Source of the DNA: Flemingiibacterium sp045649205
GTDB taxonomy: Bacteria > Bacillota > Clostridia > Oscillospirales > CAG-272
Assembly (NCBI GenBank): GCA_045649205.1
Contig: JAZRPJ010000242.1
Span: 1 to 11,325, forward strand
Length of the DNA: 11,325 nt
Direction of reading: 5' to 3'
Of this stretch, positions 1 to 4,755 are shown piece by piece. The notes under the pieces were generated by a model. The model did not search any database. It was not told the DNA's origin and saw only the letters and a program-made list of their open reading frames with translations. The position numbers were made by a program, and so were the translations under genes. Position 1 is the first letter of the stretch; every line of letters begins with the position of its first letter.

Positions 1-781
1 TGACTTTGATTGTTCCAAGTGTCCTCCCGGACCTCAAGGTCCTGCCGGTCCTATTGGTCCTGCCGGTCCTATTGGTCCTGCCGGTCCACAAGGTCCGCGA
101 GGCCCTATGGGTCCAAGAGGTTTTACCGGAGCAACGGGTCCGCAGGGTCCCGTCGGACCTCAGGGTCCCATCGGCGAAACCGGTCCCGTTGGTCCTCAAG
201 GGCCTATCGGTGAAACCGGTCCTGCCGGTCCTCAGGGGCCTATCGGCGAAACCGGGCCTGCCGGTCCTCAGGGGCCCATCGGCGAAACCGGTCCCGTTGG
301 TCCTCAAGGACCTATCGGTGAAACCGGTCCTGCCGGTCCTCAGGGACCTGCCCGAGGTGTGCCAAACTTTGCACATTTTTATGCATTGATGCCGCCCGAT
401 AATGCAGCTACCGTGGCACCCGGAACGGATGTCAGCTTCCCGCAGGACGGTCCGAGCAGCGGATCGGATATTTCCAGAACCGGACCGGATTCATTTAATC
501 TGGCACAGATCGGAACTTATCAGATTCTGTTTGAGGTGAGTGTAGACGAAGCCGGTCAGCTGATCTTAACCTTGAACGGCGAAGATCTGGCATACACTGT
601 GGTCGGCAGAGCTACCGGTGCTTCGCAGATCGTGGGCATGGCAATCGTCACAACCACTGTTACAGACTCGATTCTGACTGTCCGGAATCCTGCCGGTACC
701 GCTGCTGCACTTACCGTTACACCGCTTGCAGGCGGTACTCGTCCCGTTTCTGCGCATCTTGTGATTACGCAGATCGGCTGA
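1..781 (+). CDS. Collagen-like triple-helix protein with BclA-type C-terminal domain (5' end missing)
   Basis: The reading frame is open from base 2 to the TGA at 779-781, so the gene enters from the left; the ATG at 107 is an internal Met within the Gly-X-Y tract and not a start. The visible N-terminal residues include two cysteines (DFDCSKC), followed by 36 uninterrupted Gly-X-Y triplets (29-352), rich in GPQ, GPI, GET and GPA. After these comes a domain of about 140 residues that resembles the trimeric jelly-roll C-terminal domain of BclA-like exosporium glycoproteins: it contains LNGEDLAYTVVGRATGASQ and VRNPAGTAAALTVTPL and ends in VITQIG. Such proteins trimerise through the C-terminal domain and form filaments on spores or the cell surface. 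A spore location is plausible because the organism carries spoIIA, but the targeting region is outside the window. Threonines in the GET triplets could be glycosylated, as in BclA; this is inference. A stem-loop follows 29 bases after the stop. Confidence 0.9.
   Translation, partial: DFDCSKCPPGPQGPAGPIGPAGPIGPAGPQGPRGPMGPRGFTGATGPQGPVGPQGPIGETGPVGPQGPIGETGPAGPQGPIGETGPAGPQGPIGETGPVGPQGPIGETGPAGPQGPARGVPNFAHFYALMPPDNAATVAPGTDVSFPQDGPSSGSDISRTGPDSFNLAQIGTYQILFEVSVDEAGQLILTLNGEDLAYTVVGRATGASQIVGMAIVTTTVTDSILTVRNPAGTAAALTVTPLAGGTRPVSAHLVITQIG
155..334 (+). repeat. Five tandem 36-bp units coding GPQGPIGETGP(V/A)
   Basis: From 155 to 334 the collagen tract is made of five in-frame 36-bp units, each coding a 12-residue block GPQ-GPI-GET-GPV or GPA. 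The order of the last residue is V, V, A, A... by unit: unit 1 V, unit 2 A, unit 3 A, unit 4 V, unit 5 A when counted from the GPQ at 155. Third-codon positions vary between units (for example GGA/GGT/GGG and CAG/CAA), so the copies have diverged at silent positions while the protein repeat is kept. Such arrays commonly change copy number by slippage or recombination. Confidence 0.85.
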
Positions 782-810
782 TCTTTCGCTGACAAATCAA
801 ATTTTCCTCG

Positions 811-842
811 AAAGGCACATTTCATTTTGGGAATGTGCCTTT
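811..842 (+). terminator. Stem-loop terminator of the collagen-like gene
   Basis: The arms AAAGGCACATT (811-821) and AATGTGCCTTT (832-842) pair perfectly over 11 bp around a 10-base loop, 29 bases after the stop codon. The T-run is short: the TTT at 840-842 lies in the stem itself and is followed by GGTTTG. Because the stem has A-rich and T-rich ends it could act in both directions. Confidence 0.7.
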
Positions 843-860
843 GGTTTGTCGAAAAAGTCT

Positions 861-898
861 ATACAAAAAGAAAGTGGAGGGATAACCACCCCTCTCAC
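861..898 (-). terminator. Distal terminator of the GNAT/DUF1653 operon
   Basis: Read on the minus strand, GAGGG (894-890) pairs with CCCTC (881-877), extended by GTG/CAC after a one-base bulge at 895, with an 8-base loop. The stem is followed directly by TTTCTTTTTG (873-864), a good U-tract. This is the better of the two minus-strand terminator candidates in the gap. Confidence 0.6.
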
Positions 899-926
899 TT
901 ACTTCTATTTTTACTATTTTTACATC

Positions 927-972
927 CGGAAAAAAACGCAGATATTCGTTTTCGCCTGATGTGCGTTTTCCG
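927..972 (-). terminator. Proximal stem-loop after the GNAT gene
   Basis: AAAACGCA (933-940) pairs with TGCGTTTT (962-969), and a further CGG/CCG pairing is possible after a two-base bulge. On the minus strand the descending arm runs into six consecutive T. The loop is long (21 bases), so this is a weaker terminator candidate than the one at 861-898. It starts 16 bases after the GNAT stop codon. Confidence 0.4.
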
Positions 973-987
973 CCACCACTTCTTTTA

Positions 988-1527
988 TTATATCATTTCC
1001 ATCTTAACGAACCTGCGAATAAATTTTCCGCACCATGCCGTCATTAACTTGTCGTACTCCTCCGGGGCAACATCACCGCCTATGCTCATTACGTCATATG
1101 TGACGGTGGCTTCCTTTATTTTTACCCTTAAATCGGAAAATCCATTACGCAGGTAAAATTTGTGCCGTCTGACACGTTCAGCGTAGTTTTCGGCGGCTTC
1201 ATCAAGGCTTTCCCTTGCAAGGAAAATTTGCTTGCCTTCGTACATTTTCCGAAGTTCCGCAAGAACTGCGCTTCCGTATCCCATTCCTCGCTTGTCCTCG
1301 TTTATGGCAAAGAAAAAGAGATACCCTGTTCGTTCATTTGAAATGAGATAGGTAAAGCCGACAAATTCATCCTCATCCCACGCTAGGAGCATATCGCCGT
1401 GACCTTTATCAGCCCCCCTACGCAGCATAAAGAATGGGGGCCGCTCCTCCGACGGAAAGGCACTGACAAATAATGCCTTTACTAATTTATATTCAGCCTT
1501 TTCAGCCTTTTTTAATATCAAACTCAT
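988..1527 (-). CDS. GNAT-family N-acetyltransferase, substrate unknown
   Basis: The 179-residue protein has the acetyl-CoA-binding motif A of the GNAT fold at residues 79-86 (KRGMGYGS, fitting R/Q-x-x-G-x-G/A), preceded by the strand YLFFFAIN, and a C-terminal motif RRHKFYLRNGF near 120-130, typical of the motif B region. Family members transfer an acetyl group from acetyl-CoA to a small molecule, antibiotic or protein amine; the sequence does not show which. No signal peptide or membrane segment is visible, so it is probably cytoplasmic. The ATG overlaps the stop codon of the upstream DUF1653 gene by four bases (ATGA), which indicates translational coupling and one transcript. Two candidate terminators follow. 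I assign the family with confidence but not the function. Confidence 0.85.
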   Translation of the reverse strand: MSLILKKAEKAEYKLVKALFVSAFPSEERPPFFMLRRGADKGHGDMLLAWDEDEFVGFTYLISNERTGYLFFFAINEDKRGMGYGSAVLAELRKMYEGKQIFLARESLDEAAENYAERVRRHKFYLRNGFSDLRVKIKEATVTYDVMSIGGDVAPEEYDKLMTAWCGKFIRRFVKMEMI

Positions 1528-1739
1528 TCGCCTATATAAGTAAAGCGGAGATAGGATTTTCCATCCCTCGCCACAATGTCATTCCACATACTTGCAGGGC
1601 GGACCCAGACCTCTCTGTCACCGTAAAGTGCCTGATAGACTACCATTTCCTCACCGGTTTCGGAATGCTTTCCGATGTGAAGAACTCTATATTCATTGCC
1701 CTTGAAATGGCGGTATTTACCAAGCTTGATCTCTTTCAT
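1524..1739 (-). CDS. DUF1653-family small protein
   Basis: This is a 71-residue protein starting MKEIKLGKYRHFKGNEY, with the family-typical features GKYRHFKGNEYRVL near the N-terminus, a central YQALYGDREVWVRP and a final RFTYIGE. It matches the DUF1653 family, usually a stand-alone domain of about 65-75 residues with no established biochemical role. Two upstream in-frame Met codons exist (from 1760), but the ATG at 1739 is chosen because AGAGGA (1750-1745) lies five bases before it, whereas the ATG at 1760 has no Shine-Dalgarno sequence. It is the first gene of a two-gene unit with the GNAT acetyltransferase and lies just downstream of a near-consensus promoter. Confidence 0.8.
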   Translation of the reverse strand: MKEIKLGKYRHFKGNEYRVLHIGKHSETGEEMVVYQALYGDREVWVRPASMWNDIVARDGKSYLRFTYIGE

Positions 1740-1778
1740 ACCCATCCTCTTTTCGTGCATATATATTCATTCACATTA

Positions 1779-1807
1779 ATTATACCATACCCGTGCTGAT
1801 AAGTCAA
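1779..1807 (-). promoter_or_regulatory. Extended -10 sigma-A promoter for DUF1653-GNAT
   Basis: On the minus strand TTGACT (1807-1802) is separated by exactly 17 bases from TATAAT (1784-1779), and the -10 is preceded by TGG, giving an extended -10 (TGnTATAAT). Transcription would start near 1772, leaving a leader of about 30 bases before the ATG at 1739 with its AGAGGA site. This is one of the two strongest promoters in the window and points away from the spoIIA operon. Confidence 0.8.
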
Positions 1808-1852
1808 CCCCGCCGCAAATATATTTTTCACTCCCCCATAATCCGACATGTT

Positions 1853-1883
1853 TTTTACAATTTATGGTGTAAAATTATATTAT
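1853..1883 (+). promoter_or_regulatory. Putative spoIIA promoter with overlapping inverted repeat
   Basis: A -35-like TTTACA (1854-1859) is followed by TATATT (1876-1881, spacing 16) or TATTAT (1878-1883, spacing 18), a fair sigma-A-type promoter 25-30 bases before spoIIAA. The same stretch holds an inverted repeat TTTTACA-N8-TGTAAAA (1853-1874) that covers the -35 and much of the spacer and could be an operator. I do not see a clear sigma-H promoter, the type known for spoIIA in Bacillus. TCCGACA at 1842-1848 is one base away from the reverse complement of the Spo0A box core TGTCGAA; this is suggestive only. Confidence 0.45.
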
Positions 1884-1907
1884 ACCAACCGAATAAGGAG
1901 AAAAAAT

Positions 1908-2246
1908 ATGGAAAATAAAATCACATCCGAACAAAAAGGCACAGAATTGAAAATTTCCGTAATAGGCGAAATTGACCATCATTCCGCACGAAAATTCAGA
2001 AGCGACATTGATGAGCTTATTTACTACTATCGTCCTAAAAAGCTATATCTTGATCTATCCGAAATCGCGTTTATGGATTCCTCGGGGCTTGGACTGATTC
2101 TCGGAAGGTTCACCTTGACAAGAGAGCTTGGCGGCGAGCTTGTTATTCTCGACCCCACAGACGCGGTAAAAAAGATTCTCGATCTTGCCGGCACCCCCCG
2201 CCTTATTAAGATTGAAAAAAGCAAAGAAAAAGGAAGCATCACTTGA
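1908..2246 (+). CDS. spoIIAA: Anti-sigma-F factor antagonist SpoIIAA
   Basis: This 112-residue STAS-domain protein is the anti-anti-sigma factor of the sigma-F switch. Unphosphorylated, it binds SpoIIAB and releases sigma-F in the forespore; SpoIIAB phosphorylates it and SpoIIE dephosphorylates it (known from Bacillus). The sequence shows the N-terminal GEIDHHSA and the phosphorylation loop FMDSSGLGLILGR, where the serine after Asp57 is residue 58, the same number as in Bacillus subtilis. The start at 1908 is preceded by AAGGAG with suitable spacing; a longer in-frame start at 1848 would lie inside the promoter region. It is the first gene of the spoIIA operon, with spoIIAB and sigF following on the same strand. 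Confidence 0.96.
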   Translation: MENKITSEQKGTELKISVIGEIDHHSARKFRSDIDELIYYYRPKKLYLDLSEIAFMDSSGLGLILGRFTLTRELGGELVILDPTDAVKKILDLAGTPRLIKIEKSKEKGSIT

Positions 2247-2255
2247 TTATTTTAA

Positions 2256-2271
2256 GCCGCTAAATTGCGGC
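2256..2271 (+). other. Small hairpin between spoIIAA and spoIIAB
   Basis: GCCGC (2256-2260) and GCGGC (2267-2271) form a 5-bp GC-rich stem with a 6-base loop in the 39-base spacer, ending just before the AGGAG site of spoIIAB. It has no T-tract, so it is not a terminator. It might affect mRNA stability or translation initiation of spoIIAB; this is inference. Confidence 0.35.
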
Positions 2272-2285
2272 GGATAGGAGAAAAA

Positions 2286-2723
2286 ATGAAGAATTTAATA
2301 AACGAGGTTCACTGTAAATTCACCGCTATAAGTGAAAACGAAGCCTTCGCAAGAGCCATTGCGGTAAATTTCGCCGCGGCGGCTTCCCCGACGATTCCGC
2401 AGCTCGCGGATATAAAATGCGTAGTCAGCGAGGCTGTAACCAACGCCATTGTCCACGCCTATAAGGAATCGGGCGGTATTGTCGAAATGACAATGAAGCG
2501 ATATGAGAAGGGAGAAATTGTCATATCGGTAAAGGATAAGGGTATCGGTATCGAAAATATCGCCGAGGCGAGAGAACCCCTCTTTACCACCGACACTACC
2601 GGAGAGCGAAGCGGTATGGGATTTTCCATTATGGAAAGTATGTCCGATTCATTTAGCGTCAAATCAAAGCCGGGTAAGGGTACGACGGTGACCATGAAAA
2701 TAAGAGTAGGTACATATGCTTAA
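2286..2723 (+). CDS. spoIIAB: Anti-sigma-F factor / serine kinase SpoIIAB
   Basis: This 145-residue GHKL-fold protein binds and inhibits sigma-F and phosphorylates SpoIIAA. It shows the N-box SEAVTNAIVHAY (E49, N53), the G1 box DKGIGI (84-89) and the G2/ATP-lid region PLFTTDTTGERSGMGFSIME (98-117), all very close to the SpoIIAB family pattern. Length matches the Bacillus protein (146 residues). The ATG at 2286 is preferred over the one at 2265 because AGGAG lies five to six bases before it and the protein then begins MKNLINEVHCKF as in the family. It is the second gene of the operon, 39 bases after spoIIAA and 26 before sigF. Confidence 0.96.
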   Translation: MKNLINEVHCKFTAISENEAFARAIAVNFAAAASPTIPQLADIKCVVSEAVTNAIVHAYKESGGIVEMTMKRYEKGEIVISVKDKGIGIENIAEAREPLFTTDTTGERSGMGFSIMESMSDSFSVKSKPGKGTTVTMKIRVGTYA

Positions 2724-2749
2724 AGGAATAGAAAGGACGTGTTACAGTT

Positions 2750-3499
2750 ATGCAGTCCACAGACTATTCAAAAAATTCCGCACTTCTTGAAAGCTACCGT
2801 CTTGGAGATGAATCAGCCAAAGAGGAGCTGATAAACCTCAATGTAGGTCTGATACGCAGTATTGCCGCAAAATTCCGTGACCGAGCTGCAGAGGGGCACG
2901 GATGCGACTTTGATGACCTGATGCAGATCGGCACCATCGGACTGCTGAAAGCCATAAAGAGCTACGATCCTGCCTTCGGCACCGCCTTCTCCACCTACGC
3001 TGTACCGCTGATTATAGGCGAAATCAAGCGTTTTCTCCGGGATGACGGACCAATTAAAGTCAGCCGCAGTGCAAAGCGTAACGGACTTCAGATCATGCGT
3101 GCAAGAGAGGCATTTTTAAATAGGGAGGGACGAGAACCCCAGGTAGACGAGCTGGCAGAGTTATGCGATTTGTCAGTTGAGGAGATATGCTCCGCCCTTA
3201 TTTCCATGAAATCCCCCCATTCATTTTCGGAAAAAGTGGGGGATGACGGTGCAGCCCTCGAAGAGCTTATTGCCGACGACCAAAATGAGCTTGATCATCT
3301 CTGCGACAAGCTTGCTCTCCGTGAAGCCATCAGCACACTGCCGCCACTGTGGCAGCAAATAATCGCTCTTCGGTATTTCCGTGACTTATCACAGCAGGAA
3401 ACCGCTAATGTTTTGGGGCTTACACAAGTGAAGATCTCCCGGGAGGAAAAAAAGATTTTTGAGCGACTGCGTTCCAAGCTTCGCGGATGCGAGCCGTAG
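2750..3499 (+). CDS. sigF: Sporulation RNA polymerase sigma factor sigma-F
   Basis: This 249-residue sigma-70 family protein is identified as sigma-F (SpoIIAC) by sequence and by its place behind spoIIAA-spoIIAB. Region 2 covers about residues 30-98 (CDFDDLMQIGTIGLLKAI, FGTAFSTYAVPLIIGEIKRFLRD), region 3 about 103-150, and region 4 about 185-245, with the recognition helix-turn-helix in LSQQETANVLGLTQVKISREE. It directs early forespore transcription once SpoIIAA frees it from SpoIIAB. The related sigma-G is very similar, but operon context decides for sigma-F. The only nearby Shine-Dalgarno-like motif, AAAGGA at 2732-2737, is 12 bases from the ATG, longer than usual, so translation may be weak or depend on spoIIAB translation. 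A strong hairpin terminator follows 48 bases after the stop. Confidence 0.95.
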   Translation: MQSTDYSKNSALLESYRLGDESAKEELINLNVGLIRSIAAKFRDRAAEGHGCDFDDLMQIGTIGLLKAIKSYDPAFGTAFSTYAVPLIIGEIKRFLRDDGPIKVSRSAKRNGLQIMRAREAFLNREGREPQVDELAELCDLSVEEICSALISMKSPHSFSEKVGDDGAALEELIADDQNELDHLCDKLALREAISTLPPLWQQIIALRYFRDLSQQETANVLGLTQVKISREEKKIFERLRSKLRGCEP

Positions 3500-3510
3500 A
3501 AATTCTGTAA

Positions 3511-3550
3511 AAAAATGCGTTCAAGTATTTAAAAATCCGTTCAAGTAAAT
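3511..3550 (+). repeat. Two-copy imperfect 20-bp tandem direct repeat
   Basis: Bases 3511-3530 and 3531-3550 are head-to-tail copies identical at 17 of 20 positions. They share AAAAAT then CGTTCAAGTA (3518-3527 and 3538-3547), with differences at the seventh, eighteenth and nineteenth bases. The repeat lies directly after sigF and touches the left arm of the terminator hairpin, about 13 bases upstream of the -35 of the next gene. A period of 20 bp (about two helical turns) would suit two protomers of a DNA-binding protein on one face; this is inference. Confidence 0.6.
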
Positions 3551-3586
3551 ACCGCCCAGCCGTTGACTTTTCGGCTGGGCGGTATT
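3548..3586 (+). terminator. Strong terminator of the spoIIA operon
   Basis: The arms 3548-3562 and 3572-3586 pair over 15 bp, including a perfect GC-rich core CCGCCCAGCCG / CGGCTGGGCGG, around a 9-base loop. The bases that follow (ATAATTATTTC) are AT-rich, though not a pure T-run. The same sequence contains the promoter of the next gene. Confidence 0.85.
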
Positions 3587-3591
3587 ATAAT
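3563..3591 (+). promoter_or_regulatory. Sigma-A promoter embedded in the terminator hairpin
   Basis: TTGACT (3563-3568) lies in the loop of the terminator hairpin, and TATAAT (3586-3591) follows after exactly 17 bases, the spacer being mostly the descending hairpin arm. Predicted start is near 3598, giving a leader of only about 23 bases to the ATG at 3621, whose site GGAGG is at 3612-3616. The hexamers and spacing are the same as in the DUF1653 promoter in this window. Confidence 0.75.
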
Positions 3592-3620
3592 TATTTCAGA
3601 TACAAATACCTGGAGGTAAA

Positions 3621-4025
3621 ATGAAATACGAACGCTATCCCGAATCGCTCCTTTATTTCGCAAAATACGGCTGGTATCTTCGGGCGCTGAATTCCAAAAA
3701 GGCAGAAAGGCGAAAGATCAATGCCGACATAAATTCGGGGCTTATAAGCCGTGATACCCTTGATGAGGATTGGAATGAGCGCATTAATCTTGAAATCGAA
3801 AACATAAGAGAAAATCTGCACCGCATCGAATCCACCATCGAAGGAATGCCCGAAACGCCCTCACTTCTTCCCTGCAAGCTGTATTTGCGTCTGCATTTTG
3901 TTGTTGGAATGTCAATGACAGAAACGGCAGAAAAGCTGAATGTAAGTGCCACCACTCTGCGGCGAATCCGCGACCGTGCCGCCGATTATTTCGGGAAATT
4001 TCCTATAATCGCCGAGCTTACATGA
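3621..4025 (+). CDS. Uncharacterised small HTH protein (sigma-70 region 4-like)
   Basis: This is a 134-residue protein I cannot assign to a named family with confidence. It has a basic, aromatic N-terminal part (residues 1-40, YPESLLYFAKYGWYLRALNSKKAERRK), a charged probably helical or coiled-coil middle (48-75, DEDWNERINLEIENIRENLHRIE) and a C-terminal helix-turn-helix at about 96-120 (MSMTETAEKLNVSATTLRRIRDRA). The HTH resembles sigma-70 region 4 and small phage-type late-gene activators (RinA/ArpU-like), but no region 2 is present, so it is not a full sigma factor. The start is supported by GGAGG four bases before the ATG. It has its own promoter inside the spoIIA terminator and is convergent with hisE 40 bases downstream. 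A DNA-binding regulatory role is likely; the target is unknown. Confidence 0.7.
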   Translation: MKYERYPESLLYFAKYGWYLRALNSKKAERRKINADINSGLISRDTLDEDWNERINLEIENIRENLHRIESTIEGMPETPSLLPCKLYLRLHFVVGMSMTETAEKLNVSATTLRRIRDRAADYFGKFPIIAELT

Positions 4026-4030
4026 AAGAA

Positions 4031-4057
4031 GCGCTCTCGCAAAAACCACGTGAGCGC
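4031..4057 (-). terminator. Probable terminator of the his operon
   Basis: On the minus strand GCGCTC-A-CG pairs with CG-A-GAGCGC around a 9-base T-rich loop: eight base pairs with one A/A mismatch. It is followed by TTCTTTC, a modest U-tract, and lies nine bases after the hisE stop. It has no T-tract on the plus strand, so it serves the his operon better than the gene at 3621-4025. Confidence 0.55.
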
Positions 4058-4065
4058 ATCTAAAA

Positions 4066-4395
4066 TCAAGTATTTCTGTCAACAGTTTTCATAACCTTTA
4101 AATTGCCGATCTTCTTTGAACGGGTATCAAGCTCGGCAAGTACATCGGAAATATCAACTCCGCACTCGTGCATCATTACGGTAAGGTGATAAATGAGGTC
4201 GGAAATCTCGCCCACAAGCTCATCTTTGTTTCCGTTCTTTGCGGCGATGATAGTTTCGGCGGATTCTTCGCCTACTTTTTTCAGTATCTTGTCAAGTCCT
4301 TTTTCAAAAAGGTAACAGGTATATGAGCCTTCCTCGGGATTGAGCTTGCGGTCGGCTACGACTGCGTATAATTCGTTAAGTACATTATCGTTCAT
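4066..4395 (-). CDS. hisE: Phosphoribosyl-ATP pyrophosphatase HisE
   Basis: This 109-residue all-alpha protein of the MazG-like superfamily hydrolyses phosphoribosyl-ATP to phosphoribosyl-AMP and pyrophosphate, the second step of histidine synthesis. The metal-binding helices are visible as KKVGEESAETIIAAKN (39-54) and EISDLIYHLTVMM (63-75). It stands as a separate gene, unlike the HisI-HisE fusion (HisIE) of many bacteria, and is the last gene of the operon. The ATG lies two bases after the hisI stop codon, and only a weak A/G-rich site precedes it, so translation is probably coupled to hisI. Confidence 0.96.
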   Translation of the reverse strand: MNDNVLNELYAVVADRKLNPEEGSYTCYLFEKGLDKILKKVGEESAETIIAAKNGNKDELVGEISDLIYHLTVMMHECGVDISDVLAELDTRSKKIGNLKVMKTVDRNT

Positions 4396-4397
4396 TC

Positions 4398-4745
4398 TTA
4401 TTTCTCGCTTTCATTAATATATAGATCTCTGTAGAAACAGCTTCTGTTGCCGGTATGGCAAGCCGCACCGATCTGCTTTACTTTTACAAGGAGCGTGTCC
4501 TCATCGCAGTCGTAGGACAGCTTTTTTACATATTGGAGATGCCCGGAGCTGCCGCCCTTGTTCCACAATTCCTGTCTTGATCGGCTCCAGAACCATGTAA
4601 GTCCCGTTTCAAGAGTGCGCCCCAAGGATTCTTTATTCATATAGGCAAGCATCAGTACTTCCCCGTTTTCGTCATCCTGCACGATGGCAGGGATAAGCTC
4701 CGATTTCTTAAAAAATATATCCAAATCTATATTCTTATCTATCAT
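4398..4745 (-). CDS. hisI: Phosphoribosyl-AMP cyclohydrolase HisI
   Basis: This 115-residue enzyme opens the adenine ring of phosphoribosyl-AMP, the third pathway step. It shows the metal-binding cluster of the family: YDCDEDTL (D79, C80, D81, D83), then C96 and C103 in AACHTGNRSC, which supply zinc ligands. The start is placed at the ATG at 4745, because GAGGTGA lies at proper distance before it; an in-frame GTG at 4754 overlaps that site and would leave no spacing. The Shine-Dalgarno site abuts the hisF stop. It is a stand-alone cyclohydrolase with hisE two bases downstream. Confidence 0.95.
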   Translation of the reverse strand: MIDKNIDLDIFFKKSELIPAIVQDDENGEVLMLAYMNKESLGRTLETGLTWFWSRSRQELWNKGGSSGHLQYVKKLSYDCDEDTLLVKVKQIGAACHTGNRSCFYRDLYINESEK

Positions 4746-4755
4746 TACGCTCACC

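Noticed and set aside
6..389. Open frame of 127 codons rich in Val-Leu-Pro repeats
   Set aside because: It is the shifted reading of the Gly-X-Y repeat DNA; the collagen frame covers the same bases with a recognisable C-terminal domain.
827..1156. Plus-strand open frame of 109 codons
   Set aside because: It runs through the terminator cluster and antisense to the GNAT gene, has no ribosome site and no recognisable motif.
3511..3550. CRISPR array
   Set aside because: There are only two adjoining repeats with no spacer between them and no cas genes.
4031..4057. Terminator for the plus-strand HTH gene
   Set aside because: On the plus strand the stem is followed by ATCTAAAAT with no T-run; the T-rich tail is on the minus strand, so it is assigned to the his operon.
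4746..4754. GTG start extending HisI by three residues
   Set aside because: The GTG lies within the GAGGTGA Shine-Dalgarno sequence, leaving no spacing.
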